DNA from: Prinia subflava
Taxonomy: Eukaryota; Chordata; Aves; Passeriformes; Cisticolidae
Length of the DNA: 64,000 bases
NCBI RefSeq assembly: GCF_021018805.1
Contig: NC_086283.1
Coordinates: 17,264,162-17,328,161, forward strand
Direction of reading: 5' to 3'
How positions within the stretch are numbered: the stretch's first letter is position 1; every line of letters starts with the position of its first letter. The position numbers were made by a program, and so were the translations under genes. The notes under the pieces are model-generated. The model saw nothing but the letters and a program-made list of their open reading frames with translations. It was not told the origin of the DNA and ran no database searches. Below, one piece after another: positions 11,649 to 25,000 of the stretch.

Positions 11649-13871
11649 AGAGGAAAGTATTTCCCAGAGAATAAACAGCTCATAAGCTCATATTCACAAT
11701 CAACGTAAGGAAAATATTTATTTCTATTTATACTTGTGGCATCAGTGACAGCCCTTCCCGCTCATTCAATTACACAATCCCAGCTGTATTACCAGAGCTC
11801 TCAGAGCAGTTTTAAGGACAAGGACATTTCCTGGAGCCCAGCTCAGTTCTGCTTTCCCACTATCATTAGCACGAGAGTTCTGATTTTCTCAGTCCTCCCT
11901 TTATTTGTCTAACACACTCTACCTTTCCTAAACTGATTTTGAGGAGAGAACCTTAAACCCACACACCTCATTTTGACACAAAGCTAGTGAAGAACGGGCA
12001 CAGGACCTGGCTCCCTCTGCCTGCCAGCATTTGATGCCTGGCAATCCAGGCAAGGCCACTGCTCTGCTTTGGGAATGCCTCCCTGTAAACCAGCAGTGCT
12101 GCTGAAATACTGCTGGGAAATACTGCCAGACCACCACGGTCCTCTCAGAGTGCCAGGGCATTGAAGAGACCCCAAAGTAGTTCTGACAAAGATTATTTCA
12201 CTTCCAGGTAAGGGTGTCAGTTTGGTTTGATTTTAAACCAACAGTATTAGAAAGAATAAACCCCTACAGCATCACCAAGTTAAGAGGACTGTTGGTGATT
12301 TAGGAAGTTTTTCACATTGCTCTGACTACAGTTAGGGAAAAAAAAAATCATAGTTCCCTGACCTGGCTCAAATCTGCTCAGCTGGGAGGCTTTGACACAA
12401 CTGTGGTGGGAGGAAGGAGAGCTGAGCTTCCAGGCAAAAGCATTTCTCGAGGAGTTAATGAAATTTGCAAGTATAATTATTTTTAATCTGGGTGCCAAGT
12501 TATCTCTCCATTGCATGAAATCCTGGTGCTGTGATGCTACAAAAGGAACACATGAGCCCTCAACTCTCATTACAGCATCATTATATAATTCACAAATACC
12601 ATTCTCAAATTAAATCTACTGAGCGGGGTTACATCAGTCAGAGAGTACGGAGGAATAATGTACCTATGGAACTCAGAGCCCACGGCAGCTCCAAATCTGC
12701 CCTCCAATAAGCCAGGAAGGTGAAAAAAATCTAAGTTTGCTTTCACAGAAAGCTCTTGCCAAGCTGAACTCACCAGGAGGCTGCAAGGAGCCCCACCAGC
12801 CACAGCCATGTGCCACCACTGCTGTCTGTGGGCAGTATTGAGAGGAAACGGGGGTGAGAGAGGAAATGGCTCTGAAACTTCTGTCAGTCTAGGACTTGCC
12901 TCTTCTCCAGCATCCACTCCCTGCCCAGGAGCAGCAGATGCTGCTGGACCAACTCAGCTGGAGAGCAGAACCAGGGCTGGGGAAAGGATCATACTCCTGG
13001 GCTCCCCAAAAAGCCAGCCCCCCAAAAAGAATGCTCAGTCATCTGCCACCTAACCCCTGGTTGTGACAGAGAAATGAAGCAAGTGAAATGCAGGAGGGAA
13101 TGCACACCTGCAGCCTCCCCAGGCACCCCCTGCCCTCACTGCACGGCATGGTAGCCCCGTCTGCCACCTTACTGGACGGCATTTAGCAGATGCTTCAAGT
13201 TTACTATTTTGGGCCAACCAACACTGTTTGGCTGCCTTTACGAGTCCAAAATCTGCCCCAGTCCATCCCAGCCCTTGAGCCATGCCTGAGTCTTCAGTGC
13301 AGTTCCTGCTCCTCAGGGCACCACAGCTCTGGGTCTGTTTGGGCACCGGTCCAGGAGAGCCTGCATGAAGACAGACACTCCATGGCTGCAAGAACCTGCT
13401 ACAGGGTATTGCAGTCTGGCCAGAAGCATTTATTAAAGAAACCTGCTGCAACAGCAAATACACATGTATTTAGATTCTGTTCCAATTTCCTCCTTTGGTT
13501 TGCCGGGCACGTCGGGATGTTAATGCTGTATTACCCACAGGGGATATCCAGCAACTCAACAGCACAACTGCAAGGAATATTTCATTCCAGGTTGGAGGTT
13601 TCCAAGAAGTTAAAGAAATTCCTATCACTTTCCTTACAACAAAATTTTGTGATCAACAAACAAAAGGCAAATTTACCATGAGAACAAACAGATTGCCTAA
13701 ATGAGAAACTCACGAACCCCCCAATTTAGTCTCTTGACATTGTCTATGGTGGCTACTCAGGAAGAAGTCTAAGGACAAGGCAAATGTACACAGAGCACCC
13801 CAGCAATCTGAGCCTCATCCCTTAACACAATTCTGACGACCAGTTTCTTCTTCCACAGTTTCCACATAAAC
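11649..13871. other. Unannotated DNA with long chance frames
   Basis: From about 12.0 to 13.4 kb the sequence is richer in GC, so stops are rarer. This gives a 163-codon frame at 13190-13681 (+) facing a 137-codon frame at 13050-13463 (-). Neither has domains, repeats or a coding look, and they overlap on opposite strands. The AT-rich part at 12440-12660 has homeodomain-type words. No repeat recognised. Confidence 0.45.
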
Positions 13872-13907
13872 TATAGTAACATATATAGTAGCATTTATAG
13901 TAGCATA
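13872..13907. repeat. 12-bp tandem repeat, three copies
   Basis: Units tatagtaacata, tatagtagcatt and tatagtagcata lie directly next to each other at 13872, 13884 and 13896. They differ by one or two bases. Confidence 0.85.
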
Positions 13908-16900
13908 AAATAAATGGATCTGTATTAAAATTAAAGCAGATCTGCCTAACAAGTATACTGTTTTAAATCAGAGTCTCAGTGCTTATCTCCAACCAATACC
14001 AATGCTGAGTTTGGATGAGACTTTAGTAAAATGAAGTCTGCTCTGTCAGCCTCCCATTCAGTGAGAGTCACATGCTTTCTGTTTTCTCCCCACAGTGTGG
14101 ACTCTGACTTCAGAGATTCTGGAGAAAAAATAGCTTAGACATCCTGCCCAATGGTCAGAAGACAGCAGACAGCACCCTCAGGTGTTTTAGACTGACACCA
14201 AGAGCCTGCCATTCAGCTGGAGTAGCTAGGACATCTTGAAAGAGATATTTAGAAATGCAGAAAAATTAATTTGAGCCATTTGCAAAAAGAAGCCATTGAC
14301 AAAAAGCAGCAGTTTCCAAAATCACTGGCAGCAGATGCCATGTTTATAAGATTTCCCCACAAATGAGCATCTGTAATACAAAAAGAAAAAACAACAGGCT
14401 TCTGGGGAAGGAAGCTCTTAATATACATCTTTATATTCCAAGGCTTTTGTGATCACGTCTTGGACTAAAGGTCAGACTTCAACCTAGACATCTGGGGCTG
14501 GATTTATTCTATTGGAAGACAAACTGAAAACAACTGTTCCCCATCCCAAAATCAGAAGCTGACAGGCTCTTTCCATTGTTTTGCATAACAATACTGTGGA
14601 AATGAGCTTCAAGTAAAATTTTCACTCAAGCTTCTGTTAAAGAAGAATGGTAATCATTCCCATCCTGCATCCCAATTACTCGCTGCTTCTCAACTTCATT
14701 AACAACTCAAGAATCAGCACAGAAACACGAGTCCTACAGAATGAAAAGACAGGCAGTAGAAATAAATACATCAAGCCCATTCTGAAGCCTGTTCTCCCTG
14801 CCAGATAGAAGCTCTGGAGAGATGAGCTGTGGCACACCACGTGGCAGTGGCACTGATGGTGACTCAGAACCACAGCCTAGTTCCAAGTGCCACCAGGCTC
14901 CTTGGGATGACCTCAGGCAAGTTGTCCTATCCAGCTGTGGAAGCAGCATGGGAATGAAAACCTTGTGAGGTGCCTAAAGCCGGCTGAGGTACCACCAGGG
15001 TGGGCAGGGGTACAGGAGACACCAGGATGCAGCAAAGGGCTCCCCACAGCTCTGGAACAGACATCTCTGAGGTGGGGGGGGTAAACTACCCCATAAACCT
15101 GCACCTGGCAAGCCTGACAAAGTTAAAACTGATTTGCCCTCCTTCACTTAAAGCCCCTGAGTACACTCTGATTCATAGCAGGGGAACACTGGCACTGTCC
15201 CATCATTCAAAGCAATCCCAATTATGCCATACAGATGACCTCAGGTATCTCATCTGTACACAGCTCAGCCAGCCTATTTTTAAACTGAGTTATCTGCAGG
15301 CAGGATATTGGTATAAAACTCATTAAACATCATTTCATACACAGAGAGGCAAACGATGGATCTGGTACAGAAACAAGTCGATACAATGAGTACACACATG
15401 TGACAGAAGGACAGAGAATATGCAGCAGAGTGTTCATTTAAGAGCAGATTTAAAATCTGACCTTCACAATATGCAACAGAGGTAGTGTATAGATACACAA
15501 CATGGCTCTAGAGAAAGGACATTTATTCATCAGGTTGAACTGAGCTTCTGTAAATAATGCAGAAGCAAAACACTAATTGGCCTGTTGCAGAAAAATTTTG
15601 CATTTCACAACTCACTGCTCTTCCTGTATATTATCTGGGGATTTATCCTGACTAATCCAAGAATGCAGACATCTGTCCAAGGAGCAGTACACAGCTCCCA
15701 GAAAAAGTACCAGCTCTTTCTTTTTTAACCTCATTTCCTGTGAAAAAGAGATTATACACTTTCACTGTCCAACTGTCCATCCCTCTATTACTTCATTTTC
15801 CCTATGAAGTTTCTTTGCAAATTTCAACCATGTCTTAAGACAGGAACACAGTTCAAAAATAATGCTTGTAAAAATGCAACCCAAACCAAAATCCAGGCAA
15901 AGAGAGATCCAGAATAGTGGTGGATCAGCAGTTGTAAACCCCTCCCCAAGAACCAGGTGACTCCTCCACTCCTGCTCTCCCCCTGGAAGAGGATGGGCAG
16001 CACAGATGGGCAGCATTAAATTGCTGCAAGAACCAGATGCCCATGTAGAAAGGCCTTCAGCAGCCACCTCCCTGGCCAGTTCCACTGACAACAGCTGAGA
16101 TGACAGTCCTGCAGTTGCCTCTGGGTCTCTCACATGGTTATACAGCTGATGTGCCACCCAGGCTGGCCCAGCCTTCAAGACAGAACTTCTATTCCATTTG
16201 CCTGCCTTCCAGGGGAAATGATGCATTCTCTGTCACTTACTGCAAAAGTTACTGTACATGGCCTTCAATAAAAATCTCCCAATGGATTCTTTATCAAGAG
16301 ATTAAATGAAATGTTTCTGCTTGCTTAGTTTGTCTCTTGTTGGATCTCATTGGATAATTTTAGCTATCAATTTTGGAAGAGGTTTTCTCTGACTGGGCCA
16401 ATAATATCTTCTAGATAGGAAGGCAAATGTTATCTTTAAAGAGGAATTCACCCAAAATCTCTAATACAGGCTCCCAAAAAAGCTGGCATTTAGGAAAGAT
16501 CGGTGGGAAAGGCATTAGGAAGCTGAATGAAGTTATTTCACTGATTCTTTTCAGCAGCCTGAGCAGACTAGTTCCCAAACTTCAATTGAGAAGAATTCAT
16601 ATCAAAGCACTGCTGCTTTTTAAGCCTGCTTTCCACAGAGAGGAAGGATCACAGGCAACAGTCCTGGAGGGAGTACAGGGTAAAGTTTATGTTTATAAAC
16701 AAGATCCTGCCTCAGGGTTTTGTTACTTAAGAGCCCCTACAAAGTGTGAGTTTTGGACAACATTCAGAAACCTTGAAATCTTAGGAAAAATTATAAATGC
16801 TGAACCAGACCCAACCATTCCAGTAATTTAAACTGAGTTTTTGCTTACCAGAGGTTATAAGCATACAAACAAAAGACTACCAACGGGGCTTTTTTTGTGG

Positions 16901-17985
16901 GACCAGAATAAGGGAAATGCTTTTCTCCTGAGCATGACCTTGACAGCCTCCTGGTTTGTACCCTGTGAGGCAGATTCAGCTCATGGGCCTGATGTCCCTT
17001 CCTATGGCTCTAAGGTAAACCTCGCTTAAAATCTGATATTCTAAAGATCTTCAGAAAGATAAATTTCATCTTTAAAAATAGCTAAAAAAGAATCTACTGC
17101 CATTCTGAATTAAAGTCTTCCCAAACCAATTATACAAATGCTCTTCTTATTTCTAGCATAAATTGCTCTAGATACTGATGTGAATTGCACTCTCTCCCAA
17201 CACTGCCTGTTCACTCTATGTCACTTTTTACACACTGAGAATTCCCTTGCTTTCCCAAAACTTCTCAGGACTAAGAGCAGTGATAAGATCTAGCCTTTCC
17301 TCCCTCATCCAGATTCAAACAAAGCACAAATGGGGCCTCTGTAACAGCCCCACACAAACCTGTCCCAGCATCTGACAGAAGTATCTCTGAATGGACAGAT
17401 GGCACCTCACACAGCACATTATTAACAGGTTTAATGACCAGCACAAGGAATTGTATGCCAGAAGCTTGTTTCAGCCAGCCCAAATAGCAGCAAAGCAAGC
17501 AAATCATTCTGCTGCTAATGGAAGGGGGCAATGCTATTTACAACCCTTTGTAAGACTTCACTCTAGGCAAAGAAGAATTGAACTTCACAGAATAAAACAC
17601 GGGCGGGGAGCTGGCTGAATGGAGGGGAAGCAGAAAGCAGACGCAGAAGGGGAGTCCACATGCTCTGGAGGGAGCACAGCTTGCCTGGGGGAAGAGACCA
17701 AGGGGCCAAGGCTGGCCAGAGCCTCCTAAAGCACCATCCAAAGTGCTGGTGTCCAGAGCGTGCCTTCAGAATGTTCAGAGACAGCTCCTCCTCTGAGAAG
17801 CCAGATAAATCAACATCTCCAACATTTATTTTACCTCCTTGAAGTGCTCCACAAGAAGGCAGTAATTCCAACTGCACCCAGAAACCCAAGTAAACATGAT
17901 TGCTTCCAAATGGACACGGAGAACAACACAGAGAGGCCAGCACTCCAAAACCCAGTGCTCTGGTCATCACTTGCAGGGCACACTG
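13908..17985. other. Unannotated single-copy DNA
   Basis: Unique sequence containing the minus-strand exon candidate at 14680-14733. Long frames at 15762-16226 (-, 154 codons) and 17563-18015 (-, 150 codons) have no recognisable domains. The words near 14905-14930 (gatgacctcaggcaagtt) faintly recall an ancient MIR-type SINE core, too weakly to call. Confidence 0.45.
14680..14733 (-). other. Candidate 54-nt internal exon (weak)
   Basis: Read on the - strand, a pyrimidine tract ending cattctgtag precedes base 14733. The 54 nt that follow carry an open frame reading TRVSVLILELLMKLRSS. A GT follows base 14680 (gcga/gtaatt). The length is a multiple of three, so inclusion would keep frame. The acceptor is good and the donor is mediocre. 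No family recognised. It fits the strand that skew suggests is transcribed, but may be chance. Confidence 0.15.
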
Positions 17986-18017
17986 CCAGGAGAGCTCACT
18001 ACCAGGAGAGCTCACTG
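17986..18017. repeat. 16-bp tandem duplication
   Basis: The word ccaggagagctcact occurs twice, 16 bases apart (from 17986 and from 18002). Small local slippage. Confidence 0.85.
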
Positions 18018-21000
18018 CTGGAAGGTGCTGGCTCGGAATCCTGCAGAGTTTGAGCCATCAGGAATTTTCAGACTGTTGTGTGAGTTCCTTTTTCAGAAAG
18101 GAAAGCATCCTACATACTGTGAATAATGAAAGCAACAACACAAACATGATCTGCACACCCCAAAATTTAGCATTTCATGCTTTTCCACAGCACGTCTCTA
18201 TGGCCCAACTCAGCTGGAGAACTGCAAACTGGACCAGCACGACTGGTCCTGATTACCTCTGTCCAACCTATCCAGCACAGTAAACTACAAGGAGCACTGC
18301 TTCTTAAAAAAGGATTGTCATAATTGCTTAGGAACAAATAAAAATTAGATGTCTGAATGCATATATTCTCACATTGTCTGCATTCTCAATATATCATTAC
18401 TTCTCCTCATTATTTCAATACAGATAAAAATGAAGTTAAAATACTTCTACAATAAATTGAGAGAAAAAACTTGAGTATTTAAAATCACATTTTAAAAAAT
18501 CAGTTATAGCTGTGAATACTTTTAAGAACAAGGGAATTCATCTTTTGTGGTTTCATCATGTGCAACAAAAATGCCATTTTTGTTCATTGCATTAACAATA
18601 TACAATCTTTCTACATAAGTGGTAAATTTGGCATGCTTTTTTCAAAAGATCAGTATTTCCAGAATTTGATGGCACATGTGGAAAATAATCATATTCTCAA
18701 CTTCATCTTACACAGTGTTTCGTTTCGCCACACCCTTTTCCTCCTCCCAGCAGCAGTATTTAGTCCACTGGGGTATCAGCTGGACAACCAACCATGTCCA
18801 CTCCACATGCAATGCCCACTCCAGCACTCCTGGCACTCCCCAACCTGCCAGCAACCTCTCCGTGCCTTTCCAGTGCCAGTGGACACAGGATGTGACAAAG
18901 AAACAGGTGAGAGACCAGGGGAAATGAGTGTCATGTGTTGTCAGGGAAGGACATTGTTATCACTCCTGCACTTCTATTTTCTGCAGTGCTGAAGCTTGAA
19001 ATGGTCTGTGAAAGGTTACTCATGATGCACACAAAGACTGTGCCATATCAGATGGCTCAAGCTGCTGGGTGATTTATTGTCATTGTGCAAATTATCTCCT
19101 ATCAATTACTGCACACTCATGTTCAAAGGCCTAAACAATAGGCAGAACTCACATTTAGCCCAACTGCAAAAGATTAATTCAAAAAATGAATAGAAACCCC
19201 CATAAAAGCACACTGACAAATTTACCCTTATTTCAGTGTCTCCATCTGTCCATCACTTAACATGATCCTGCACCCCTGAAAAGCCCAGGGGAACGGGACC
19301 TTGCCCACTGCCAGATGGGGGTCAGAAAAATCAAGATTTCCAGAGCATAACCAGGAGAATGCTTTACCCACCAGCTTTGTTCAGCCTCCAGAAGCACTTT
19401 GGGAGATCCCCAGTGGTTCAAGCCCAGTGGGACCCCATGGCTGGGCAGGCTGGGGCAGAGCAGGAGGTGACATCCCCCAGTATGGATGGCTGGGCTGCTG
19501 GCCCCAGGAGAAGGACATGGGGACACAGGCTGTGGAGGGGGTCTCTGAAACCAGAGCAGGAAGGCAGGCATCCAAAGGCAGGACCTTCCAAAATCACGCT
19601 CACCATCATAGCCTTGCAGTGCTGCAAGGTGATTTGGGTAAATATTTATTGGGATTGTGTTTTCTTGCTCAGGGCTAGCAAGAGAGCATGTGCCATCATC
19701 TTGAGGACAGATTGGGAATGCAAACCTAACATATTCTTCTCTTCCCTTTCAAAATCAGATGATCAGCTGTGGCTTTAGTCCTGCCAAATTCTGTCAAATA
19801 TAGCACAAAATTATACAGAACCATAGTAACTGCACTCCCACTATTGTTCTGATTTAAAGAGGAGTTTGATTACATTAGGTAAATATTTGTCCTTATGTAA
19901 TAGCTCCCTCCAACATTCTAAAAATTTTCCGTCTCCTAGAATTTAACTGAAGAGGGTGCTTTTATATGTCACTGCTCTGCCCCAAAATCAAGTATACTCC
20001 ATAATACCATGAGTATTAAACTGTGAGTAATGTTATTACAAGCAATAATAGTTATCCAGACAATTATGTAGTTGCAACTGCACTTTTCCTATTAAATCTA
20101 GAAGCTTTAAGCAAATTCAGAGTCAGTAAGAATTAGAACACCATCTCTGATGAGCTAAATAGCAGTTATTTACTCACAGATTGTTAAATTCTTATGGCCC
20201 TGGGACTTCCAGGAAGAAAGCAACAAAGAACTGACTCCCCATCTAAATACTGGCTCGTTCTTCGTGTTGATATAATTATGAAGTTTCAGTCATTGCAAAG
20301 CTGTTCACACTGCTCTACATGCATTGCAAAATCTATGCTAACTGCAGTTTTTCCATTATAAAACTCGCTGGTGAAGTCACTGTTCTATTTCCAGCTCAGC
20401 TCTGGCACTGTGCAGATGCTCGCTGCTTAGTAAATAGATTTTTTTTTTTTAGGGAAAAAAGAACATACTGAATCAAAAAGCTAGAGGCTTTTGATACCCT
20501 TTCTTCCAAGTCATTTCAAATAAGGTAATGAAATAAATGAATAATAAAGAGCAAACAGGAGCTTGTGTGATGACTCAACACACCAGGAGTCATGAGGAAA
20601 ATGCCGAATTCTTGACTACACATTCCAATATAACAATACTGGAGTATACACACTGAAAAACTTTCGCCTTTTAAAATAGGTGTTATCAACAGCCTAGGCA
20701 GCATTGATCAATGTTCTTATCACTTTGGTAATTACATTCCTCCTGGCACACACATGCAAAGGAGGGAATTTAGGTTCTTGAGGCTTGCAAAAGAAAGAAC
20801 AAAGCAAGAAAGCTCTTCTACCCTATGTCCTTCCTGCTCAGCTCCAGCTGGGATCCTGAGTTCTCTTTGGTCAGCGTCCAAGATGAAAAACATTTTGGCC
20901 TCATGCAAATACATCAGCTGGTTTTCCTAAGAATATCTGCTCCAATAAATTATTTCACTTGCTTTGGCTGCATTCATATGTATGTTCTGTACATCTTGGA

Positions 21001-22051
21001 GGTGAGGTGATTGTCACACACATTTGTTCAAACAAAGGAATTAAAACAAGCTTGTTGACAGCTTTCCTCTGAAACAATGGGTATTTCTACCTGAAACATG
21101 GTTATGGAAAGAGTCCAGATCAAACAATCCCAAAACTTGACAGCACTTAGCATGTCACAAACAAACAGCACAGTTCAAAGGACTCCCTCCCCACAGAGGA
21201 GTCTCTAGAGAAATACATGCATACAACTTCCTAAATTCTGTTTCAAAAAGGAGAGGTTTAAGCATCCAGCACTAGGAAGCCAAGTCATTTGTCCAGATCC
21301 CAACAAGCACTTTCAGTGCAACAACCATTTCACTGTGTGCGTGATGTTTCCCACTTTTCCAGAGCTGAGTATCAAACACAGCAACACAACCTCACAAGAA
21401 CACAGCCCCACGATGCTCCTGGCTCCCCTAATCCATAGTACACACAGCTCCCAGGAAAACCCAGTGCTCTGGTCATTACTGAACCAAAACTCGCTCAGCC
21501 CTCAGCCAGAATTAGGTCCAAAGATGAAAGCACTGGAAGTCACATAGGAGATGCACAGACTGCTTAGACAGACTAAGAGAAAGCCTTTTAAGAGGTACAT
21601 CTGGAAGGTAAGAATAGACTATCGGAGTGACAAAAGTACTTTTTAAAATAGAGCACTCTTGTTCTATCCCCTTCTGCTGCCAAGAGGAATCAGCAGCAGA
21701 GGACTGGAGACAGCAGGGACAGGTGTTTTCTCTAAAAGGAGAATTCATTCTTTTGGCCACCTATACAGCACGTTTGGCCAATGGGTTCAAATCCAAGTGT
21801 GGGATCCTTCCATCAGCAACATTCAGTCACTGGCAAGCTTTGCTGGAAACTCTGCAGTTGCCTTTCACATGATCAGATGAAAAGCTGCTTTCTGAGCTTC
21901 TGTTTGCCATTCCTTTTTTCTTCTAAACCATGTATTATTTAAAATTATCTGGAAGAGTTACAAATTACTCTAACCAATTCTTTCAGCGTGCACGAGTATA
22001 TGACTGTAAGGAGATTATAAATGTATTTTCTTACAGCTGAGCAGTTCAAGC
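18018..22051. other. Unannotated single-copy DNA
   Basis: No recognised repeats or RNA genes. Frames of up to 144 codons (18558-18992, +) and 139 codons (19359-19778, +) lie in stretches of moderate GC. They overlap frames on the other strand and look random. A tRNA-like B box at 21784-21794 has no A box or cloverleaf and was rejected. Confidence 0.45.
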
Positions 22052-22069
22052 CCAACATTTAAATGTTGG
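22052..22069. other. Perfect 18-bp palindrome
   Basis: CCAACATTT followed directly by AAATGTTGG, with no spacer. Could be a dimeric protein site or a chance palindrome; nothing around it helps to decide. Confidence 0.7.
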
Positions 22070-25000
22070 TATAAAAATATGCAAAACCAAATTGTATGAC
22101 AGAGCTTGCTTTGTCAAAACACAAATGTCTCATAAAATATGCTGTCTGGCATCATAAGCAGTAGGTGATATTTTTCAGACAAACTTTTTCAAGGAAAAAC
22201 ACCAATTAAAATTAACAAAAGACATTCAACATTAGGATTTCATATTTTGTTTTTTGATTTCAAATGCAACAATTCTGAGGTTTATTATAATTATTTAAAG
22301 GTCAGCCCCAAAACAAAGAAATTAGCTATGCAAAATATTTTGTTCAACCCTTCATAGCTTCTTAAAGTCACTGTTCCTTGGTTGAAAACTGCCCAAAAAA
22401 CTCCCGTATGTATGCAGTTCTATCTGCCATCTTTGTCTCCAATGTTTCTCTACAGTCCCCAAGCCAAAACACAGCATTTGTTTGGCTCTAATCCAAATGG
22501 CCTTCACCCATGTAACTTATCAAAAGGTTTTTTGGATTTTAAGTCTTCTCAGCAGCTGTGATCTTTTGGCAGCTCGTGTGTAAAGAAGGAAATTGAATTT
22601 CCTGGAAGAGAAACCACTCTGAACCATTTGTACATGGCCTCACCAACAGCCAGGCAGCACTGCTGCCTTGCAGCAGGACCAGCGCAAGGTACAGAGTTAA
22701 AATGATTTACCAGTGCCTGCAGAGATGGGATGGGAGCAGGGGGAGGGCAGAGGGAAACCTGCCAGGCTGTGCTGAAGACACAAAATGTCTCTTAGGAGTG
22801 TCAGGCAGAAACCCAAAGCACTGGGACTGGTGACCAGCCTGCCCTGCCAGCACGGAAACTCAGTCTCCAAGAGGAGCTGCCAGCAGGGATCTGCTGAAGG
22901 AGGACAGAAAAGCAGCTGCCCAGAGGGATGGTTTCCACTGGGCACCAGGGCTGAAGGGTTTGGGACCACAGAGGTTGCTCCGACACAGCAGGGCCAGAGC
23001 CAGAACCTGATCTGCAGCAGCTCGTGCTTGTTTCTGCACTCCTGTGCCCTGCCTTCCTCTCATTACAGCTCAGAGCTATTACATCTCAGCTCTTGGGGGC
23101 AGCCTTGATGATTTCAGAGAAATCAAAGCAACTGATAACAAAATCTGGACAATCGAATTATGATCAGTTTCATCCCTCTAGAAAAGGCTTCACCAATAAC
23201 CAAAAGACCTGTGAGTACAAATTTTTCAACTCAAACAGACTATAAAGTCTTTCGTTTCTTTGAAAGTGTGGAGGGTTTGATCTTCTCTTGCTTTGTCAGA
23301 GCAAGATGCAAAGCCCTGGATCTATTCAGTTCCATTGTGGTCACCCACAATAACATGTTTTTGTCAACAGAGCAGACACGAGGTGACACAGTCTTGTTCT
23401 GCATCAGCCTCAAAAGGCTCCTATGCTACACAAGGCCCTGAAAGGAAGGAGATAAAAAAAATGAAAAAGGAAAAAATAGAGCTTAAGCTGAGATACGGCT
23501 GAGCTTCCTAAAACCCCTTACTATAATCTATTTACACGGTTCCTGCAGATGCTCTTTGGGTGGACAACTGTTTTATTTACACAGTGCTTTACACTTCAAA
23601 TTCCAGCAATCTACCTGAGCAACTAAAAACTTCCATGCAGATAAAACCAGAAGAGATCAGAAATCCCAGCCGGACAACTCCAAATGAAAAGCATGCTAGT
23701 GGGAGATTTTGTGTTGTATCAGGCAAAAATAAGCAGCTGTTGTGGACACTGCACTTCAAATGAGCTGTTATTAAATATCTCAGTGGACTAAGTCATATTC
23801 AAACCACCTATGACATGACCAGCAGCAAAACCTGACAAGGATGACATCCAACTTCAACAATACCCATCCCGCAAATAAATACATATATTTTCTCTTGATA
23901 GAGATGGCACATTTTTTTACAGGGCAAATGACTACAAAAATCAGGTGAGCTGTGGGTCATGTACTGTGTCAATCAGAGATCAGAGCCTGCAAAGTTGCTG
24001 AGCATCCTTAATGCATTTTGCACTGCAGAAGTATTCAGCACTTCACTGAACCAGGCCCCAGGCCAGTGAAGAATTGCTGATTGCAAGGAGATAATCTCAA
24101 AAACTATGGCCACCACACACAGAAGAATGACTCCCTTTTTACACCAAGCATTTTGCCAACTACAGTAACATCCACCAGGCCCAGCAGCATCCAGCATCCA
24201 GGGCAAAACTGCAGCTTTGTCCCCACCTATTTTCTCATAAGCAGTGACAAGAAGCAGAGGAATATGCTGCAGAAACAAAATCCTGCCTGTAGGTAAAACA
24301 GCAGCAAATGACACTGGTGGCCAAAGGAACCCTTCCTGCTTCATTAAAACACTTCTCCTTTAGAAGAGTTTCCCAAATGGAAGTGCCTGCATTTTCCAGG
24401 AGACACAACCGCACCTTGTCACAAAGCTTCTCTCCGGCTCAAACCTTTCCCACATGCTGCCTCTGAAGCAGTAAACAGGTCGGATATCCTTCATCAGCTG
24501 CCAACCCCAACATGTGTACAGCTCATCTCTGCTGGCTGTTCAGCCACCTGACTTGTCCATCCAAGAACTACTGCAGCAGGTTACCCTCTAACCACGAGCT
24601 CATTCTGATGTTCAAATCCAGCTAAAATTAATTACTAAACTACTGAAATAAAATGAAATAGAAGTTATACAGCAAGATTTCTTGCTGGCTCTACAGGCTG
24701 CACTCTGTCTTACATTACACAAGCCCATAAAATATTTAAAGTGACCATGTCTACACAATTACACATAACTCAGCAGAGAAGAACAAACTGCTAAATTATA
24801 TAGATCATGCTGGCATTTGTGTGTGTGCAGGACTAATACTAAATATAATTAAAATACTTGTTTTCTTCTAAGAGAAACTATCAGGGTGCCATCTCTTCCC
24901 GAAGAGTGCAAGGTGCCAAGACCAGAGGTGTTTACTGCAGCATGGGCTGTGTTGTCCCCTGGCAGGAGCAGCCTGGCACAAGCATTTAGCCCGTGGCAGG

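Noticed and set aside
11409..11708. Several overlapping long frames on both strands (Lys/Pro-rich and Phe/Gly-rich)
   Set aside because: They are translations of the A/C-rich low-complexity tract.
13190..13681. 163-codon plus-strand frame
   Set aside because: Overlaps a 137-codon frame on the other strand, random-looking composition, no splice or start signals.
14905..14935. Words resembling the MIR SINE core
   Set aside because: Match too short and diverged to support a call without a consensus alignment.
15762..16226. 154-codon minus-strand frame
   Set aside because: No family resemblance and no supporting signals.
20786..20914. Minus-strand acceptor-like tract before CCTCAAGAACC
   Set aside because: Only a 16-codon frame follows, with no donor or poly(A) signal nearby.
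21784..21794. Perfect tRNA-type B box (ggttcaaatcc)
   Set aside because: No A box at the right distance, no cloverleaf pairing, and no terminator in place.
23973..24344. 123-codon minus-strand frame with hydrophobic run (GVILLCVVAIVFEI)
   Set aside because: Considered as a membrane protein or viral envelope remnant, but no motif supports it. Skewed composition on this strand yields such hydrophobic runs by chance.
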